A stretch of DNA of 64,000 nt from Chitinophagaceae bacterium (GTDB taxonomy: Bacteria > Bacteroidota > Bacteroidia > Chitinophagales > Chitinophagaceae). The notes beneath the pieces were generated by a model. That model ran no database searches. It was given only the letters and a program-made list of their open reading frames with translations, and was not told the DNA's origin. Below, one piece after another: positions 1-9,730 of this stretch. The DNA is taken from assembly GCA_016719015.1 (NCBI GenBank), contig JADKAZ010000001.1:682001-746000 (forward strand). Direction: 5' to 3'. Every line of letters begins with the position of its first letter. The stretch's first letter is position 1. The position numbers and the translations under genes are program-made.

Positions 1-33
1 TGTTGAAAAGTTTGGTGATTCTGTTGGAGAAAG

Positions 34-117
34 GAGTCATGAGTTAGTAGTCATTAGTCTGAAGCAAAGATAACTATTGAGTTGGAGGAACTCCTGACTC
101 AAGGCTAATGACTCCTA
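34..117. repeat. Pair of 7-nt-period arrays, inverted
   Basis: The first array, 34-61, reads as four consecutive heptamers (GAGTCAT, then GAGTTAG, then TAGTCAT, then TAGTCTG). The second, 90-117, reads ACTCCTG, then ACTCAAG, then GCTAATG, then ACTCCTA, which is the same kind of array in the opposite orientation. Together they fill most of the gap downstream of the nucleotidyltransferase gene. No reading frame or promoter is evident in the first 123 bases. The 7-nt phase is seen directly; membership in a wider family is inferred from similar arrays elsewhere in the window. Confidence 0.6.
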
Positions 118-123
118 CTCACA

Positions 124-1113
124 TTATCCCAGGTCAATACTTGTATTATCCCCGATATTAAGCGACCTGGTTTCTCCCCGCAGGTTTGTGTCGCTTCCTA
201 TTATTGATTCATCTAAAACAATATCTAAAAGATTAGAGAACGAGCCGATGATGGAATTTTTAACTATGGAATAATCAATGGTGGTGTTCTCTCCTATAGA
301 TACATTGGGCCCGATGATAGAATTTTTAATATTACAACCGGCACCGATGCTCACCGGTGGAATGATAACTGTATTCTCAAACTGGTTAACGTCCGTTTTA
401 GGAGCAAATTTTTTCAGGAGTATCGCATTTGATTCCAGCATGGTTTCCTTGCGGCCGCAATCAAACCAATTTTCTACTTTAAAAGATTTAAACTTTGCCC
501 CCATCTGAATCATGCAATCCAATGCATCCGTAAGGTTGTACTCGCCATGGCTCCGCAGCCCCTGAAGGATATTATTTTCAAGGCATTGAAACATTTGCTC
601 ACTTTCTTTCAGTTTGTACACTCCCACCATGGCCATATTTGACTTGGGTATCTGTGGCTTTTCTATTACATGACTGATAAAACCATCATCTTCAATTTCA
701 GCTACCCCAAATTCTCTCGGATCGTCCACTTTTCTTACCCCTATCATAGAATAAGGGCTGTTCACCACTTCCTGTACATCATACTCGCAAATTGTATCTC
801 CAAGTACAACAATAACTTCATCCTGGTTCACAATATTTCTTGCCAAACGGATAGCATGACCTATCCCCTGCCTGTCCACCTGGTGTACATAATGGGCTAC
901 CAGGTCAGGATGTTTTGATTTTACATAATCCTGAATCTTATCTCCCAGGTAACCTACAATGAAAATAAACTCGTTGATGCCGGCACTTTTCAACTGGTCA
1001 ATAATAATACTGAGAACCGTCTTTCCTGCCAGGGGAATGAGAGCTTTGGGCTGAGTGTAACTATGTGGACGCAACTTGGTGCCTGCGCCGGCTACTGGTA
1101 TGATAGCTTTCAT
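124..1113 (-). CDS. Sugar nucleotidyltransferase with C-terminal hexapeptide repeats
   Basis: Predicted to join a nucleoside triphosphate to a sugar 1-phosphate, giving an NDP-sugar for surface polysaccharide or wall precursors in the cytoplasm. The 329-residue protein opens with the nucleotide-binding signature GAGTKLRP (residues 9-16; the family norm is GxGTRLRP) and the conserved QPK (Lys23). A GD pair near residue 105 fits metal binding. From about residue 250 the sequence changes to isoleucine-spaced hexapeptide turns (IGAG, IGPN, IGEN) typical of a left-handed beta helix. It most resembles glucose-1-phosphate thymidylyl- or uridylyltransferase-like proteins; the exact sugar cannot be told. 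The gene is divergent from glyA. The K for R change in the signature is mild. Confidence 0.85.
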   Translation of the reverse strand: MKAIIPVAGAGTKLRPHSYTQPKALIPLAGKTVLSIIIDQLKSAGINEFIFIVGYLGDKIQDYVKSKHPDLVAHYVHQVDRQGIGHAIRLARNIVNQDEVIVVLGDTICEYDVQEVVNSPYSMIGVRKVDDPREFGVAEIEDDGFISHVIEKPQIPKSNMAMVGVYKLKESEQMFQCLENNILQGLRSHGEYNLTDALDCMIQMGAKFKSFKVENWFDCGRKETMLESNAILLKKFAPKTDVNQFENTVIIPPVSIGAGCNIKNSIIGPNVSIGENTTIDYSIVKNSIIGSFSNLLDIVLDESIIGSDTNLRGETRSLNIGDNTSIDLG

Positions 1114-1219
1114 TTATGGAGCTACATTAATTTGGTAACTAATCAAAAGCCAACGAAAGTAAGACTTTTAGAATAAAACAAAATCCTGTACAGTTTACTC
1201 TCATTCCTTCATCCTCGCT

Positions 1220-1227
1220 TATTTTTG
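1220..1227 (+). promoter_or_regulatory. Bacteroidota -7 box of glyA
   Basis: TATTTTTG matches the TAnnTTTG -7 consensus and ends only 4 nt before the glyA ATG at 1232. Transcription would start at or next to the start codon, so the mRNA would be leaderless or nearly so. No clear -33 TTTG is seen, only a T-rich stretch near 1194. Confidence 0.55.
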
Positions 1228-1231
1228 CGCT

Positions 1232-2509
1232 ATGCAAAAAGATACTTTGGTTTTTGACCTCATCCGCAAGGAACTTGACAGACAGCGACATGGTATTGAA
1301 CTCATCGCTTCTGAAAATTTTACTTCCCTGCAGGTAATGCAGGCGATGGGTACTGTTCCCACCAACAAATATGCAGAAGGCTATCCCGGTAAAAGATATT
1401 ATGGTGGTTGCGAAATAGTGGATGAAATTGAAACATTGGCTATAGAAAGATTAAAGAAAGTTTTTAATGCCAGCTGGGCAAATGTTCAACCACACAGTGG
1501 TGCACAGGCTAACGGTGCGGTGTTTCTGGCGGTGATGAAACCGGGTGAAAAATTTTTAGGGCTTGACTTGAGCATGGGTGGTCACCTTACACATGGCAGC
1601 CCGGCCAACTTTAGCGGAAAAACTTACCACGCATTACACTACGGTGTTACCAAAGAAGGTATTGTTGATTATGACCAGTTAGAAACCATTGCCCGAAAAG
1701 AAAAACCAAAGATGATCATTTGTGGTGCATCAGCTTACAGCCGTGACTGGGACTATAAACGCATCCGTGCTGTAGCAGATGAAATCGGGGCTATTGTCTT
1801 TGCCGATATTGCACACCCGGCAGGATTAATTGCAGCCGGCTTATTAAACGACCCGTTTGATCATTGTCATATCATTACTTCTACCACACATAAAACACTG
1901 AGAGGCCCAAGAGGTGGTATCATTACATTACGTCATGACTTTGAAAACCCCTGGGGCCTAAAAGACCCGAAAGGAAATTTAAGACTGATGAGTTCATTAC
2001 TGGACCTGGCAGTTTTTCCCGGCACACAAGGTGGACCATTGGAACATGTTATTGCTGCAAAAGCCATTGCATTTGGTGAGATTCTGGATCCTTCTTTTAA
2101 AAGCTATGGTCAGCAGGTAATTGCCAATGCACAGGCCATGGCAAAATCATTTGTTGCAAGAGGATATCAACTTATCAGTGATGGAACAGACAATCATCTT
2201 ATGCTGATTGACCTGCGCAATAAAAACCTGACCGGGAAAAAAGCACAGGAAACATTAGATAAAGCACATGTCACCCTGAATAAAAATGCGGTTCCTTTTG
2301 ATGATAAATCACCTTTTGTTACGTCCGGTATACGGGTGGGTGTACCGGCCATCACCACCCGTGGTATGAAGGAAGAGCACATGGATACTATTGTGAGTAT
2401 GATTGATAAAATACTGATGAATGCCGATGACACAGCAGTGATAGCAGCGGTAAAAGAAGAAGTAAAAATATTTATGCAGCAGTTTCCTTTATACCCGGAA
2501 TTGGGTTAA
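1232..2509 (+). CDS. glyA: Serine hydroxymethyltransferase
   Basis: Converts serine and tetrahydrofolate to glycine and methylene-tetrahydrofolate with pyridoxal phosphate, feeding one-carbon metabolism in the cytoplasm. The 425 residues match the usual bacterial length. Visible hallmarks are the N-terminal IELIASEN motif, the YAEGYPGKRYYGG segment, the D-x-A-H motif (FADIAHPAGL) and the PLP lysine Lys221 in TTHKTLRGPRGG. The ATG start sits just behind a TAnnTTTG box. A small membrane protein gene follows after 36 nt and is probably cotranscribed. No defects were seen. Assignment is secure. Confidence 0.98.
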   Translation: MQKDTLVFDLIRKELDRQRHGIELIASENFTSLQVMQAMGTVPTNKYAEGYPGKRYYGGCEIVDEIETLAIERLKKVFNASWANVQPHSGAQANGAVFLAVMKPGEKFLGLDLSMGGHLTHGSPANFSGKTYHALHYGVTKEGIVDYDQLETIARKEKPKMIICGASAYSRDWDYKRIRAVADEIGAIVFADIAHPAGLIAAGLLNDPFDHCHIITSTTHKTLRGPRGGIITLRHDFENPWGLKDPKGNLRLMSSLLDLAVFPGTQGGPLEHVIAAKAIAFGEILDPSFKSYGQQVIANAQAMAKSFVARGYQLISDGTDNHLMLIDLRNKNLTGKKAQETLDKAHVTLNKNAVPFDDKSPFVTSGIRVGVPAITTRGMKEEHMDTIVSMIDKILMNADDTAVIAAVKEEVKIFMQQFPLYPELG

Positions 2510-2545
2510 TATTAATTTTATTAAATAGCCAGAAAAATTTCTGTT

Positions 2546-2962
2546 ATGATTCAACGTCAGCAAACACTTTGGTTGGTACTCGCCACCCTCGCCGCCCTTT
2601 TTTGTTTTATGTTTCCTTTTGCCACCGGCAAAGGATTAGAAAAGGGACTGGTAGCCGATAAAGAAATTAAAGCTGGCAGTGATTTTTTATTGCTGATTGC
2701 AACGGGTGCTTCTTTAATATTGTCTGGTGCTATAATATTTCTATACAAAGACCGCAAGCTTCAAATAAAACTTTGCCTGCTGGGTCTTTTAATTTCCGTT
2801 GCGATAGTCGTACTCTATATTTTTCAGTTGAACAAATTGACAACATCCACACTGGCACTTTTTTCCATTCTGCCATTCATCATCGTCATCAGTTATTATA
2901 TGGCTTTCCGAAATATCAGGAAAGATGAGAAGCTGGTAAAATCATTAGATAAACTGAGGTAG
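2546..2962 (+). CDS. DUF4293-like small membrane protein
   Basis: A 138-residue protein starting MIQRQQT, followed by four hydrophobic segments (about residues 8-26, 47-66, 75-94 and 101-121) and a short basic C-terminus (RKDEKLVKSLDKLR). Start motif, length and four-helix pattern fit the DUF4293 family, a Bacteroidota inner-membrane family of unknown function. It begins 36 nt after glyA on the same strand and may share its transcript. No catalytic residues are evident. The family assignment is from recall of its N-terminal pattern. Confidence 0.8.
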   Translation: MIQRQQTLWLVLATLAALFCFMFPFATGKGLEKGLVADKEIKAGSDFLLLIATGASLILSGAIIFLYKDRKLQIKLCLLGLLISVAIVVLYIFQLNKLTTSTLALFSILPFIIVISYYMAFRNIRKDEKLVKSLDKLR

Positions 2963-3257
2963 CCGCACTCAACATCGCTGGCCCGTACAGCAGCCAACAA
3001 ATTTTTTAATCCTGGCGGGCGGGCTTTCAAAACCGGGGGGGGGAAAAGGGGGAGAAAAAATATTTGTTTTTTTTCAGGGGGGGGGGGGTCCCCGTTTTAA
3101 CTCCCCTTTTGGGGGTGTTTTTTTTGTTCCCAAACCAAAAGGAAAAAAAAAGGGGTGCTGCAGGAGATATTTATTAAGAAGTAAAAGATCCTAAAGAGGC
3201 GAAGAACACAAAAATTTTTTTCTACTTAGTGTCATTAGTGCTTTTGGGGGAAACAAT
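2963..3257. other. Gene-free, homopolymer-rich patch
   Basis: About 300 bases without a plausible gene. From 3030 to 3160 the sequence is dominated by long runs of G, T and A, including 9 or more G near 3041 and about 12 G near 3080, unlike anything else in the window. At 3226-3246 there is a short 7-nt-phased stretch (TTAGTGT, then CATTAGT). The patch could be a degraded hairpin repeat or low-quality consensus sequence. Confidence 0.6.
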
Positions 3258-3285
3258 AAAAAAAAGAGGGGCGATAATGCCCCTC
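3258..3285 (-). terminator. Intrinsic terminator of the T9SS cargo gene
   Basis: On the minus strand a 7-bp stem, GAGGGGC (3279-3285 read in reverse) pairing with GCCCCTC (3266-3272), with a 6-nt loop, is followed by a run of eight T. It lies 29 nt downstream of the stop codon of the exported protein gene that ends at 3314. Confidence 0.85.
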
Positions 3286-3313
3286 CTCAGTTTCATGCTC
3301 AGTCCCTTTATAT

Positions 3314-5696
3314 CTATTGTATAATCAATTTGGAATTGAGAACCTGTTCGCCACCTGTTACCTGCATATAATAATGTCCGGCAGGTAACTGACCCGGCAA
3401 CTCAATAGTTTTAGAATAAGAACCACCCGGGTGTATAATGGTTTCTGTTTTTACCAATTGCCCGTTAGCACCAAATACCCGAAGGCTATAGTTGCCTGCA
3501 ACAGCATTTAGTTGCAGTGTAACCTGTTTACCAGTAACCGGGTTTGGATACACTACCATGTCTGCCTGTAGCTGGTTGCTGCCTGCCACTTTTACAATCG
3601 GGCTGTACACAACTTTACCATCTATACCTTTTACTTTAATGCGGTAATAAGTAACCGGGCTGTTTTGAAAATCAACCGCCATATAATCTTCCCGGCTGCT
3701 GGCATTGCTTCTTGCTTCCAATGAAGACATGGTGACAAATGCAGTACCATTTACAGACCGTTGTACTTCATACACCGCCACATCAGATTCGGTAAGGTTG
3801 GTCCATTCTATTTTATTGCTGCTGCCATTGCGATACGCTTTTACATTCACTAAAGTAACCGGCAACGGATTGTTAAGTGCACTGGTGCTGCCAAGGGTAA
3901 ATGGGCTGAATGTATTAACACCAGTCCAGGTAAGTGCCAGCCGTAGGCCATGGTGCGCCAACTGCACTTCCTAGTCCGCCATAAGAGTCCCACTGTGTTC
4001 CATTAAAATGAGCTATACATAATGTAGCTGCATTGTTTACATAGGCAAGTATGCTGCAATTACTAAGATTGCTCCATGATAAAATTACATCAACCGTGGG
4101 AGAGCCAGGTCCATCTTCATCAATATCCCAATATTCACAATTACTTACATGATGTAAGGGGGCAGCACCTGCGGATATGGAACCTAATGCCGAAGCACTG
4201 GCCCTGAAAAATTCTGCCGTAAAAATATCTCCTGTACTACCCGGTGCAGAAATACCACAAAATCTGTATCCGGCACCTGTTTTACCAACAGGAAAAGTAA
4301 AGGCATCGTTACCTTCTTTTCTAACCGGACCATTTACATAAGACGGCACTGCACCATTGTTGGCGCCAGTTGTAGTAGCATCATCACTAAACGTTAATAG
4401 ATTAGTGGATGTAGAATTAACTATTCCGGCAGTAAAAGTACCAGCACCATTTATTCTTGTGGGCCTGTTAAGCGTAAGGCTGTTAGCTTATTTATTAACC
4501 GTAAAATTGTGAAAAGTGGTTGAAGCTGAACCTGTAATTAGTTGTGCAACGCTTCCATTAAAAGTTACAGTTGCTGCTCGCTGTGTGAAAGTTCCATTAT
4601 TAATAAAATCATGCCCTACAAATAGATTATTGTTATTTATTGAAGCGTCAAGCCCTCCACCAGTATTAATTGTCACATCATTTAATACAGTAGTCGTAGC
4701 CCTTATTTCTCCAGTTGGACTATTTGTACTGTTAATTGTCAGATTATATAAAGGAGCTGTTGAATTTATCCAATAATTAAAAGTAGGCACTGGTGATGAT
4801 GCATTTCCAACCTGAAGTGTTCCTCCAGTAACAGTTGTTATAGCCCCTGCAACATTCAATGCCCCCCCTTCTATTGTTAGTATTGCTCCATTTTGATACC
4901 ATAACCACCAGTCAGCAGCATTTCCTATATTATAAGTTCCTGCACTAATTCTTATAAGGCCATACAAGTAAGTATCTCCACCCTGGCCAGTTACTGTTAC
5001 ATTAGCATTATTTAACCATATACCTTCATCTGAATTAATTGTTGGGCTAGCTGTATTAAAAAAAGTATTAGTAAAAGTATAGCTACCCGACATTTTAATA
5101 ATACCTCTTGTAAGTGTAAGAAAACCTGCAGCAGCGGTAAAATTAGTAGGCAATATTTCCACTATATTATTATTGGCAGCGCCAGTGTTGCTAACTGTAA
5201 TCCGGTTAAAATCGGTGGTTGCACCGGCACCACTAATAGTTTGATTAGCCGCACCATTAAAGGTGACATCACAATCAGCTGTTCCAATATTCATATCAAA
5301 TGTTCCATCATTAGTAAGATTACCGCCTATATTTATGACGTTCCCACCATTTCCCGCTGTATTTAAAGTAGCTCCTGCATTAACAACAATATTTCCAGTA
5401 ACCGTTAGGGTTCGATCAGTATTATTATTGCCGATTGTCAATGAACCGGAAGTCCCTCCTCCAATTGTCAGAGAAGCGACTGTTGTACTTGTATTAAGTA
5501 TAACGGTATAAGTATTACCTATTGTAACGGTCTGGGCAGCAGTTGGCACACCATTGGGATTCCAATTATTACCATCCCCCCAATTATTTGTTCCAGCACC
5601 CCCATCCCATGTTTTCTGGGCATACGAGTGCACATGAAAGGCAAGGCCAATAAAAACAAAGAATAGTCTTGAAATACGAAATGTAAAAAGCTTCAT
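3314..5696 (-). pseudogene. T9SS-exported beta-repeat protein, interrupted by a stop and a frameshift
   Basis: One gene of about 790 codons seen in three pieces. 4488-5696 has a signal peptide ending in SYAQ and Gly/Asn/Thr-rich beta-strand repeats (WDGGAGTNNWGDGNNW, then repeated TLTVTGN/ITNDGTF-like turns). It ends at an in-frame TAA (4488-4490), but translation after it continues in the same frame through 4349 to 3915 with sensible sequence (ANSLTLNRPTRINGAGTF). A +1 shift around 3925-3960 then leads into 3314-3967, which holds a fibronectin-like segment and a C-terminal T9SS type A sorting domain (VYPNPVTGKQVTL, ending KLIIQ). The protein would be exported and released or anchored at the cell surface by the type IX system. 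Whether the lesions are real or sequence errors cannot be decided here; errors are plausible given the nearby homopolymer patch. Confidence 0.8.
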
Positions 5697-7943
5697 AGTG
5701 TAAAAACAGTTAATAGGGATTAAAAAATGCGGCCTTCAGCGGAAAGGGGATTTTGGTACGGGTTTCCAGGCAGAAATGCATGGTAAAACCAACAGAGGGT
5801 AAAAGTATATTACCGACCCCATTTATGCAAGCTTTTACTTGAGTTTTTTACGGATTATAATGCGTAGAAATACGATAGTGGTACTGTTTTTTTTTATAAT
5901 TATAGTACCTTAAGAATGTTTTACTACAGATAGGCAGCCGTATGGCTGGCTTTTATTTTTTTAAGATCGGCGGGTTTTCCTGCAAACACTAATTGACCAC
6001 CATCATCCCCTGCTTCCGGTCCAAGGTCTATTACCCAATCAGCACTTTTTATCACATCGGTATTATGCTCTATTACCAGAATGGAATGGCCTTGTTCTAT
6101 CAACGCATTAAAAGAAGCCAGCAACTTTTTTATATCCATTAAAATGCAAACCCGTAGTGGGCTCATCAAAAATGAAAAGGATTTTATTGTTAGCTCTTCC
6201 TTTTCCCAAAAAAGAAGCAAGCTTTACCCGTTGTGCTTCACCCACCAGAAAGTGTGTCAGATGACTGGCCGAGTTTTACATACCCTAATCCCACATCACT
6301 CAGTGGTTGAATGGCTTTCGCCAGGTTTTTTTCATCGTAGAAAAAATTAATGGCTTCATCCACACTCATCTCCAGCACATCAAAAATGCTTTTTTCTTTG
6401 TACTTCACTTCCAGTACTTCTTCCTTAAATCTTTTTCCCCCGCACATTTCACAGGTCAGGTGTACATCGGCGAGGAACTGCATTTCCACGACCTGTTCCC
6501 CTTCACCTTTACAGGTATCGCATCTTCCCCCATCCACATTAAACGAAAAATGTTTTGGCTGAAAGCCCCGCATTTTGCTCAGCGGCTGGCTGGCAAATAA
6601 TTCCCTGATCTCATCGTATGCTTTGATATAAGTAACGGGATTACTTCTGGACGATTTACCAATGGGATTCTGGTCCACCATCTCTATTTGCCCGATGCCA
6701 TCCACATCACCGGTAATTTGTTTATGAAAACCAATCTTATCACCAAACTCTCCTTTCATTTTTCGCAGGGCCGGGGAAAGAATTTGTTTTACCAATGTTG
6801 TTTTACCACTTCCACTTACACCACTCACCACACACAGCACATTCAGCGGAAACTCCACGGTAATGTTTTTGAGATTATTATGTCTTGCCCCTTCAACAAT
6901 TATAGAACGGTTCCATTTGCGTACCTGTTTGGGTGGATCGATCGTTAGTTCATGATTTAAATATTTACCCGTCAGGCTCATGGGGTTGGAGATGATTTCA
7001 TCATAATCGCCTTCAGCCACCACTTCGCCACCAAGATGTGATGCCATTGGCCCCATATCAATAATATGATCTGCTTCCCGCATCATCATTTCATCATGCT
7101 CCACAACAACCACTGTATTTCCAAGATCTCTCAATTCTTTCAACACTTTAATAAGATTGGCTGTATCTCTTGAGTGCAGGCCAATAGAAGGTTCATCAAG
7201 AATGTAAAGTGAATTGGTAAGATTGCTGCCGAGACTTCTTGTCAGTTGTATCCGCTGGCTTTCTCCACCGCTTAATGAATTGGCAAGACGGCTCAGCGTT
7301 AAATAACCTAAGCCAACTTTTATTAATGTATCAAGCCGGTTATGCAGTTCTAGCAGTATTCTTTTTCCTACTTCCTTATCATGAGGGCTGAGTTTGTTTC
7401 CCAATACATCAAACCAGGCTTTCAGGTCCCGGACCGGCATAGTGCTAAGCTCACCTATATTTTTTTTATTCACCTGCACATACAAAGCTTCTTTCCGTAA
7501 ACGGTAGCCGTTGCAATCGGGGCATTCGGTTCTGCCACGGTAACGGCTTAATAAAACCCTGTACTGGACCTTGTACAATTGTGACTGCACATCCTTAAAA
7601 AAATCATTGATGCCCATTACCCCATCGCTTCCTTCCCATAATTGTTTGTATTGCTTATCAGTAAGGTCGGCAATGGATTTATGAACCGGGAAGTTGAATA
7701 TTTTAGCCCCCTTCACAAAGTTCTGTCTCCACCAATCCAGCTTCTCTCCTTTCCACGGAGCCACGGCACCGTCATACACAGTTAATCTTCTGTCAGGAAT
7801 TACCAGGTCAGGATCAATACCCAATACTTGTGAAAAACCTTCACAGGTAGGGCAGGCACCAAAAGGATTGTTGAAAGAAAAAAGATTAGGCACCGGTTCT
7901 TCAAACTGCATCCCATCTGCTTCAAAGCGATTGTTGAAATGGA

Positions 7944-7978
7944 GTAGTGAATTGTCAATAGTCAATGGTGAATGGGTC
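7944..7978. repeat. In-frame heptamer array in uvrA (third)
   Basis: Five consecutive 7-nt units (GTAGTGA, then ATTGTCA, then ATAGTCA, then ATGGTGA, then ATGGGTC), 35 nt. They are translated in uvrA as part of the segment THSPLTIDNSLL, just before the conserved HFNNRFEADG. A related array lies between genes at 13288-13314. Confidence 0.7.
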
Positions 7979-8003
7979 GTCGAACTCCTCGTTTTTTTCT
8001 GTA

Positions 8004-8027
8004 GACTGTGGACTGTCGACTGTTGAC
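8004..8027. repeat. In-frame heptamer array in uvrA (second)
   Basis: GACTGTG, then GACTGTC, then GACTGTT, then GAC. It encodes GQQSTVHSLQ on the uvrA strand. It shares the GACTGTK unit with arrays in queA and metG and with the array at 8222-8261. Confidence 0.75.
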
Positions 8028-8221
8028 CAGTTTGTATTTCAAGATACACATCCCCTTCGCCTTCATAAAAAGCAGTGCCAATGGAATCAGCTATCCGATG
8101 CTGATCATCCTCATCAAAACTTTTCACTACAATTCTGTCAACAAGAATATGTGTAATTTTTTTTGTCTTTAATTCTTTGTCACTTAACTCTAACAACTCT
8201 TCAATTCTGTAAGTCTCTCCC

Positions 8222-8261
8222 GGCTGTTGATTGCCGGCTGTGGATTGTCGACTGTGGACTC
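8222..8261. repeat. In-frame heptamer array in uvrA (first)
   Basis: GGCTGTT, then GATTGCC, then GGCTGTG, then GATTGTC, then GACTGTG, then GACTC: five full units and a partial one. It encodes SRVHSRQSTAGNQQPG between FSRV and ETYRIEELLE, where family members normally have a short turn. Confidence 0.75.
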
Positions 8262-8852
8262 TTGAAAATCCCTTCTGTACCAAAATATTCAACTCTTCTT
8301 TTATCTCCCGGTTTTTATGCTGCTTAAAGGTGGCGAGAATAAAAACTTTATCGCCTTCTTTCAATTTTATTATTGCATTCAATACATCGGTCACATCATC
8401 CTTCTTCACTTCTTTTCCGGAAATGGGAGAAATGGTTTTCCCGATTCGGGCAAACAGCAGCCGCAGGTAATCATAAATTTCTGTCATACTGCCGACCGTA
8501 CTCCTGGGAGTCCTGGTAATTACTTTTTGTTCGATGGCAATGGCCGGACACAATCCCTTAATATAATCCACATCCGGTTTGTTCATCCGGTTCAAAAACT
8601 GCCTGGCATAAGCACTCAGGCTCTCTGCATAACGACGCTGCCCTTCTGCATACAATGTATCAATTGTAAGAGATGATTTGCCTGAACCAGATACTCCAGT
8701 AACGACAATCAGCTTGTTACGTGGAATTTCCACCGTAACGTTTTTCAGGTTATGTACCCGGGCACCCTTGATAAGGATGTTTTCTGCGGAAATTACGGTC
8801 TTCGATTTGGCGGGATTTTTCCCTTTTATTGTCTTTTCCATTAATATATTGG

Positions 8853-8860
8853 CAAATGTA
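8853..8860 (-). promoter_or_regulatory. -7 box of uvrA
   Basis: TACATTTG on the minus strand matches TAnnTTTG and lies 11 nt upstream of the ATG at 8841, implying a leader of only a few bases. It decides the start codon. No strong -33 TTTG is visible. Confidence 0.55.
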
Positions 8861-8953
8861 AACTCTTCTAAACCCTTAAGGAGCATCGTTTTCCGGGTGA
8901 ATTCTTAACATTTCTTTAGCACCTATTAATACATTTTACTTTTACAAATGTTT

Positions 8954-9137
8954 GGCATTTTAATGAAATGCCCTATTTTTAGTTTCCAATAATCCGAAAA
9001 ATGAAAAACATAAAATTTAACCTGCCTATTGCATAAACTTCTACTTGTTTTTTTAACCGAATTTTTATCGCAACCAATATCCTTGAATCATTCCGGATGG
9101 TTATGTCCATCCGGGAGCAACCTAAACTGTAGAAGTT
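8954..9137 (+). promoter_or_regulatory. Structured leader of the ECF sigma gene
   Basis: Three dyads precede the sigma gene. GGCATTT (8954-8960) pairs with AAATGCC (8966-8972), next to a TATTTTTA stretch at about 8974. CCGGATGG (9093-9100) pairs perfectly with CCATCCGG (9107-9114). AACTTCTAC (9036-9044) pairs perfectly with GTAGAAGTT (9129-9137), so an outer stem would close directly against the ATG at 9138 and enclose the inner hairpin. The pairing is seen in the sequence; a regulatory role is inference. Confidence 0.45.
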
Positions 9138-9719
9138 ATGAAAGCCTTACTGAAAAAAACGGACCATGAACTGATTCATCTGTTTACAGATGGAAATGTT
9201 GACGCTTTGGAAATCCTGGTGCTGCGGCATAAGGATAAACTTTATACGTCTATTCTGTTCCTGGTAAAAGACAAATACCTCGCCGAAGACATCTTCCAGG
9301 ATGCCTTTATACGTATTATTGATACCATGCGGGGCGGCCGCTACACCGAGGAAGGTAAATTTCTTCCCTGGGCCATGCGGATAGCACACAACTTATGTGT
9401 GGATCATTTCCGCAAGGTAAAACGTACCCCCACTATCCGCAATGGTGAAGACAAAGACATCTTCGAAGTGCTGAACTTTTCAGAAGACAGTGCAGAGACA
9501 GTGATGATGAGAAGACAAAGCCACGACAGGGTTCGTGACATGTTACAAAGTTTGCCCGAAGACCAGCGGGAAGTTATTATATTGCGTCATTATGCAGATA
9601 TGAGTTTTAAAGAAATTGCGGCTGCTACCGGGTGCAGTATTAACACTGCCTTGGGACGTATGCGGTACGGATTGATTAATTTGCGTAAACTAATGACACA
9701 AAAACAAATTGCCTTATAG
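9138..9719 (+). CDS. RNA polymerase sigma-70 factor, ECF type
   Basis: A 193-residue alternative sigma factor that would direct RNA polymerase to a small regulon. Region 2 spans about residues 20-95 (LVLRHKDKLYTSI, then DKYLAEDIFQDAFIRI, then FLPWAMRIAHNLCVDHFRK). Region 4 spans about 130-187 (LPEDQREVIILRHYADMSFKEIA, then the helix-turn-helix CSINTALGRMRYGL). No anti-sigma gene is adjacent: the next gene on this strand is kup, far away, and the nearest downstream gene is convergent dsbD. Regulation may therefore act through the leader structure rather than a neighbouring anti-sigma factor. The target regulon is unknown. Confidence 0.93.
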   Translation: MKALLKKTDHELIHLFTDGNVDALEILVLRHKDKLYTSILFLVKDKYLAEDIFQDAFIRIIDTMRGGRYTEEGKFLPWAMRIAHNLCVDHFRKVKRTPTIRNGEDKDIFEVLNFSEDSAETVMMRRQSHDRVRDMLQSLPEDQREVIILRHYADMSFKEIAAATGCSINTALGRMRYGLINLRKLMTQKQIAL

Positions 9720-9730
9720 CCTCACCCCAA

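Larger units (their letters stand above)
5924..8841 (-). pseudogene. uvrA: Excinuclease ABC subunit A, frameshifted near the C-terminus
   Basis: DNA-damage recognition ATPase of nucleotide excision repair. The long part (8841 down to 6238) carries the first Walker A (GVSGSGKSSL), two zinc-binding clusters (CPTCEGF and CDTCKGEGEQ with CEMCGGKRF), the first LSGGESQR signature and the second Walker A (GVSGSGKTTL). It stops exactly at the second signature, LSGG. One extra G there (near 6241) and another near 6137 each shift the frame by +1; correcting both restores EAQRVKLASFLGKG, the DEPTTGLHF Walker B and the tail DIKKLLASFN to the stop at 5924. The start is taken as ATG 8841, because a TACATTTG box lies at 8853-8860 and an upstream ATG at 8886 would precede it. 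Three heptamer arrays lie in frame at 8222-8261, 8004-8027 and 7944-7978. UvrA is normally intact, so sequencing error is the likelier reading. Confidence 0.88.

Noticed and set aside
5880..5920. GGTACT/AGTACC dyad as uvrA terminator
   Set aside because: The loop is about 18 nt and the T run is on the wrong strand for uvrA; too weak to call.
6130..6245. Programmed frameshifting in uvrA
   Set aside because: There are two shifts of the same sign about 100 nt apart, with no slippery heptamer or pseudoknot, and UvrA is not known to use frameshifting.
7944..8261. CRISPR-like repeats
   Set aside because: Units are 7 nt in direct contact, without spacers, and are translated within uvrA.
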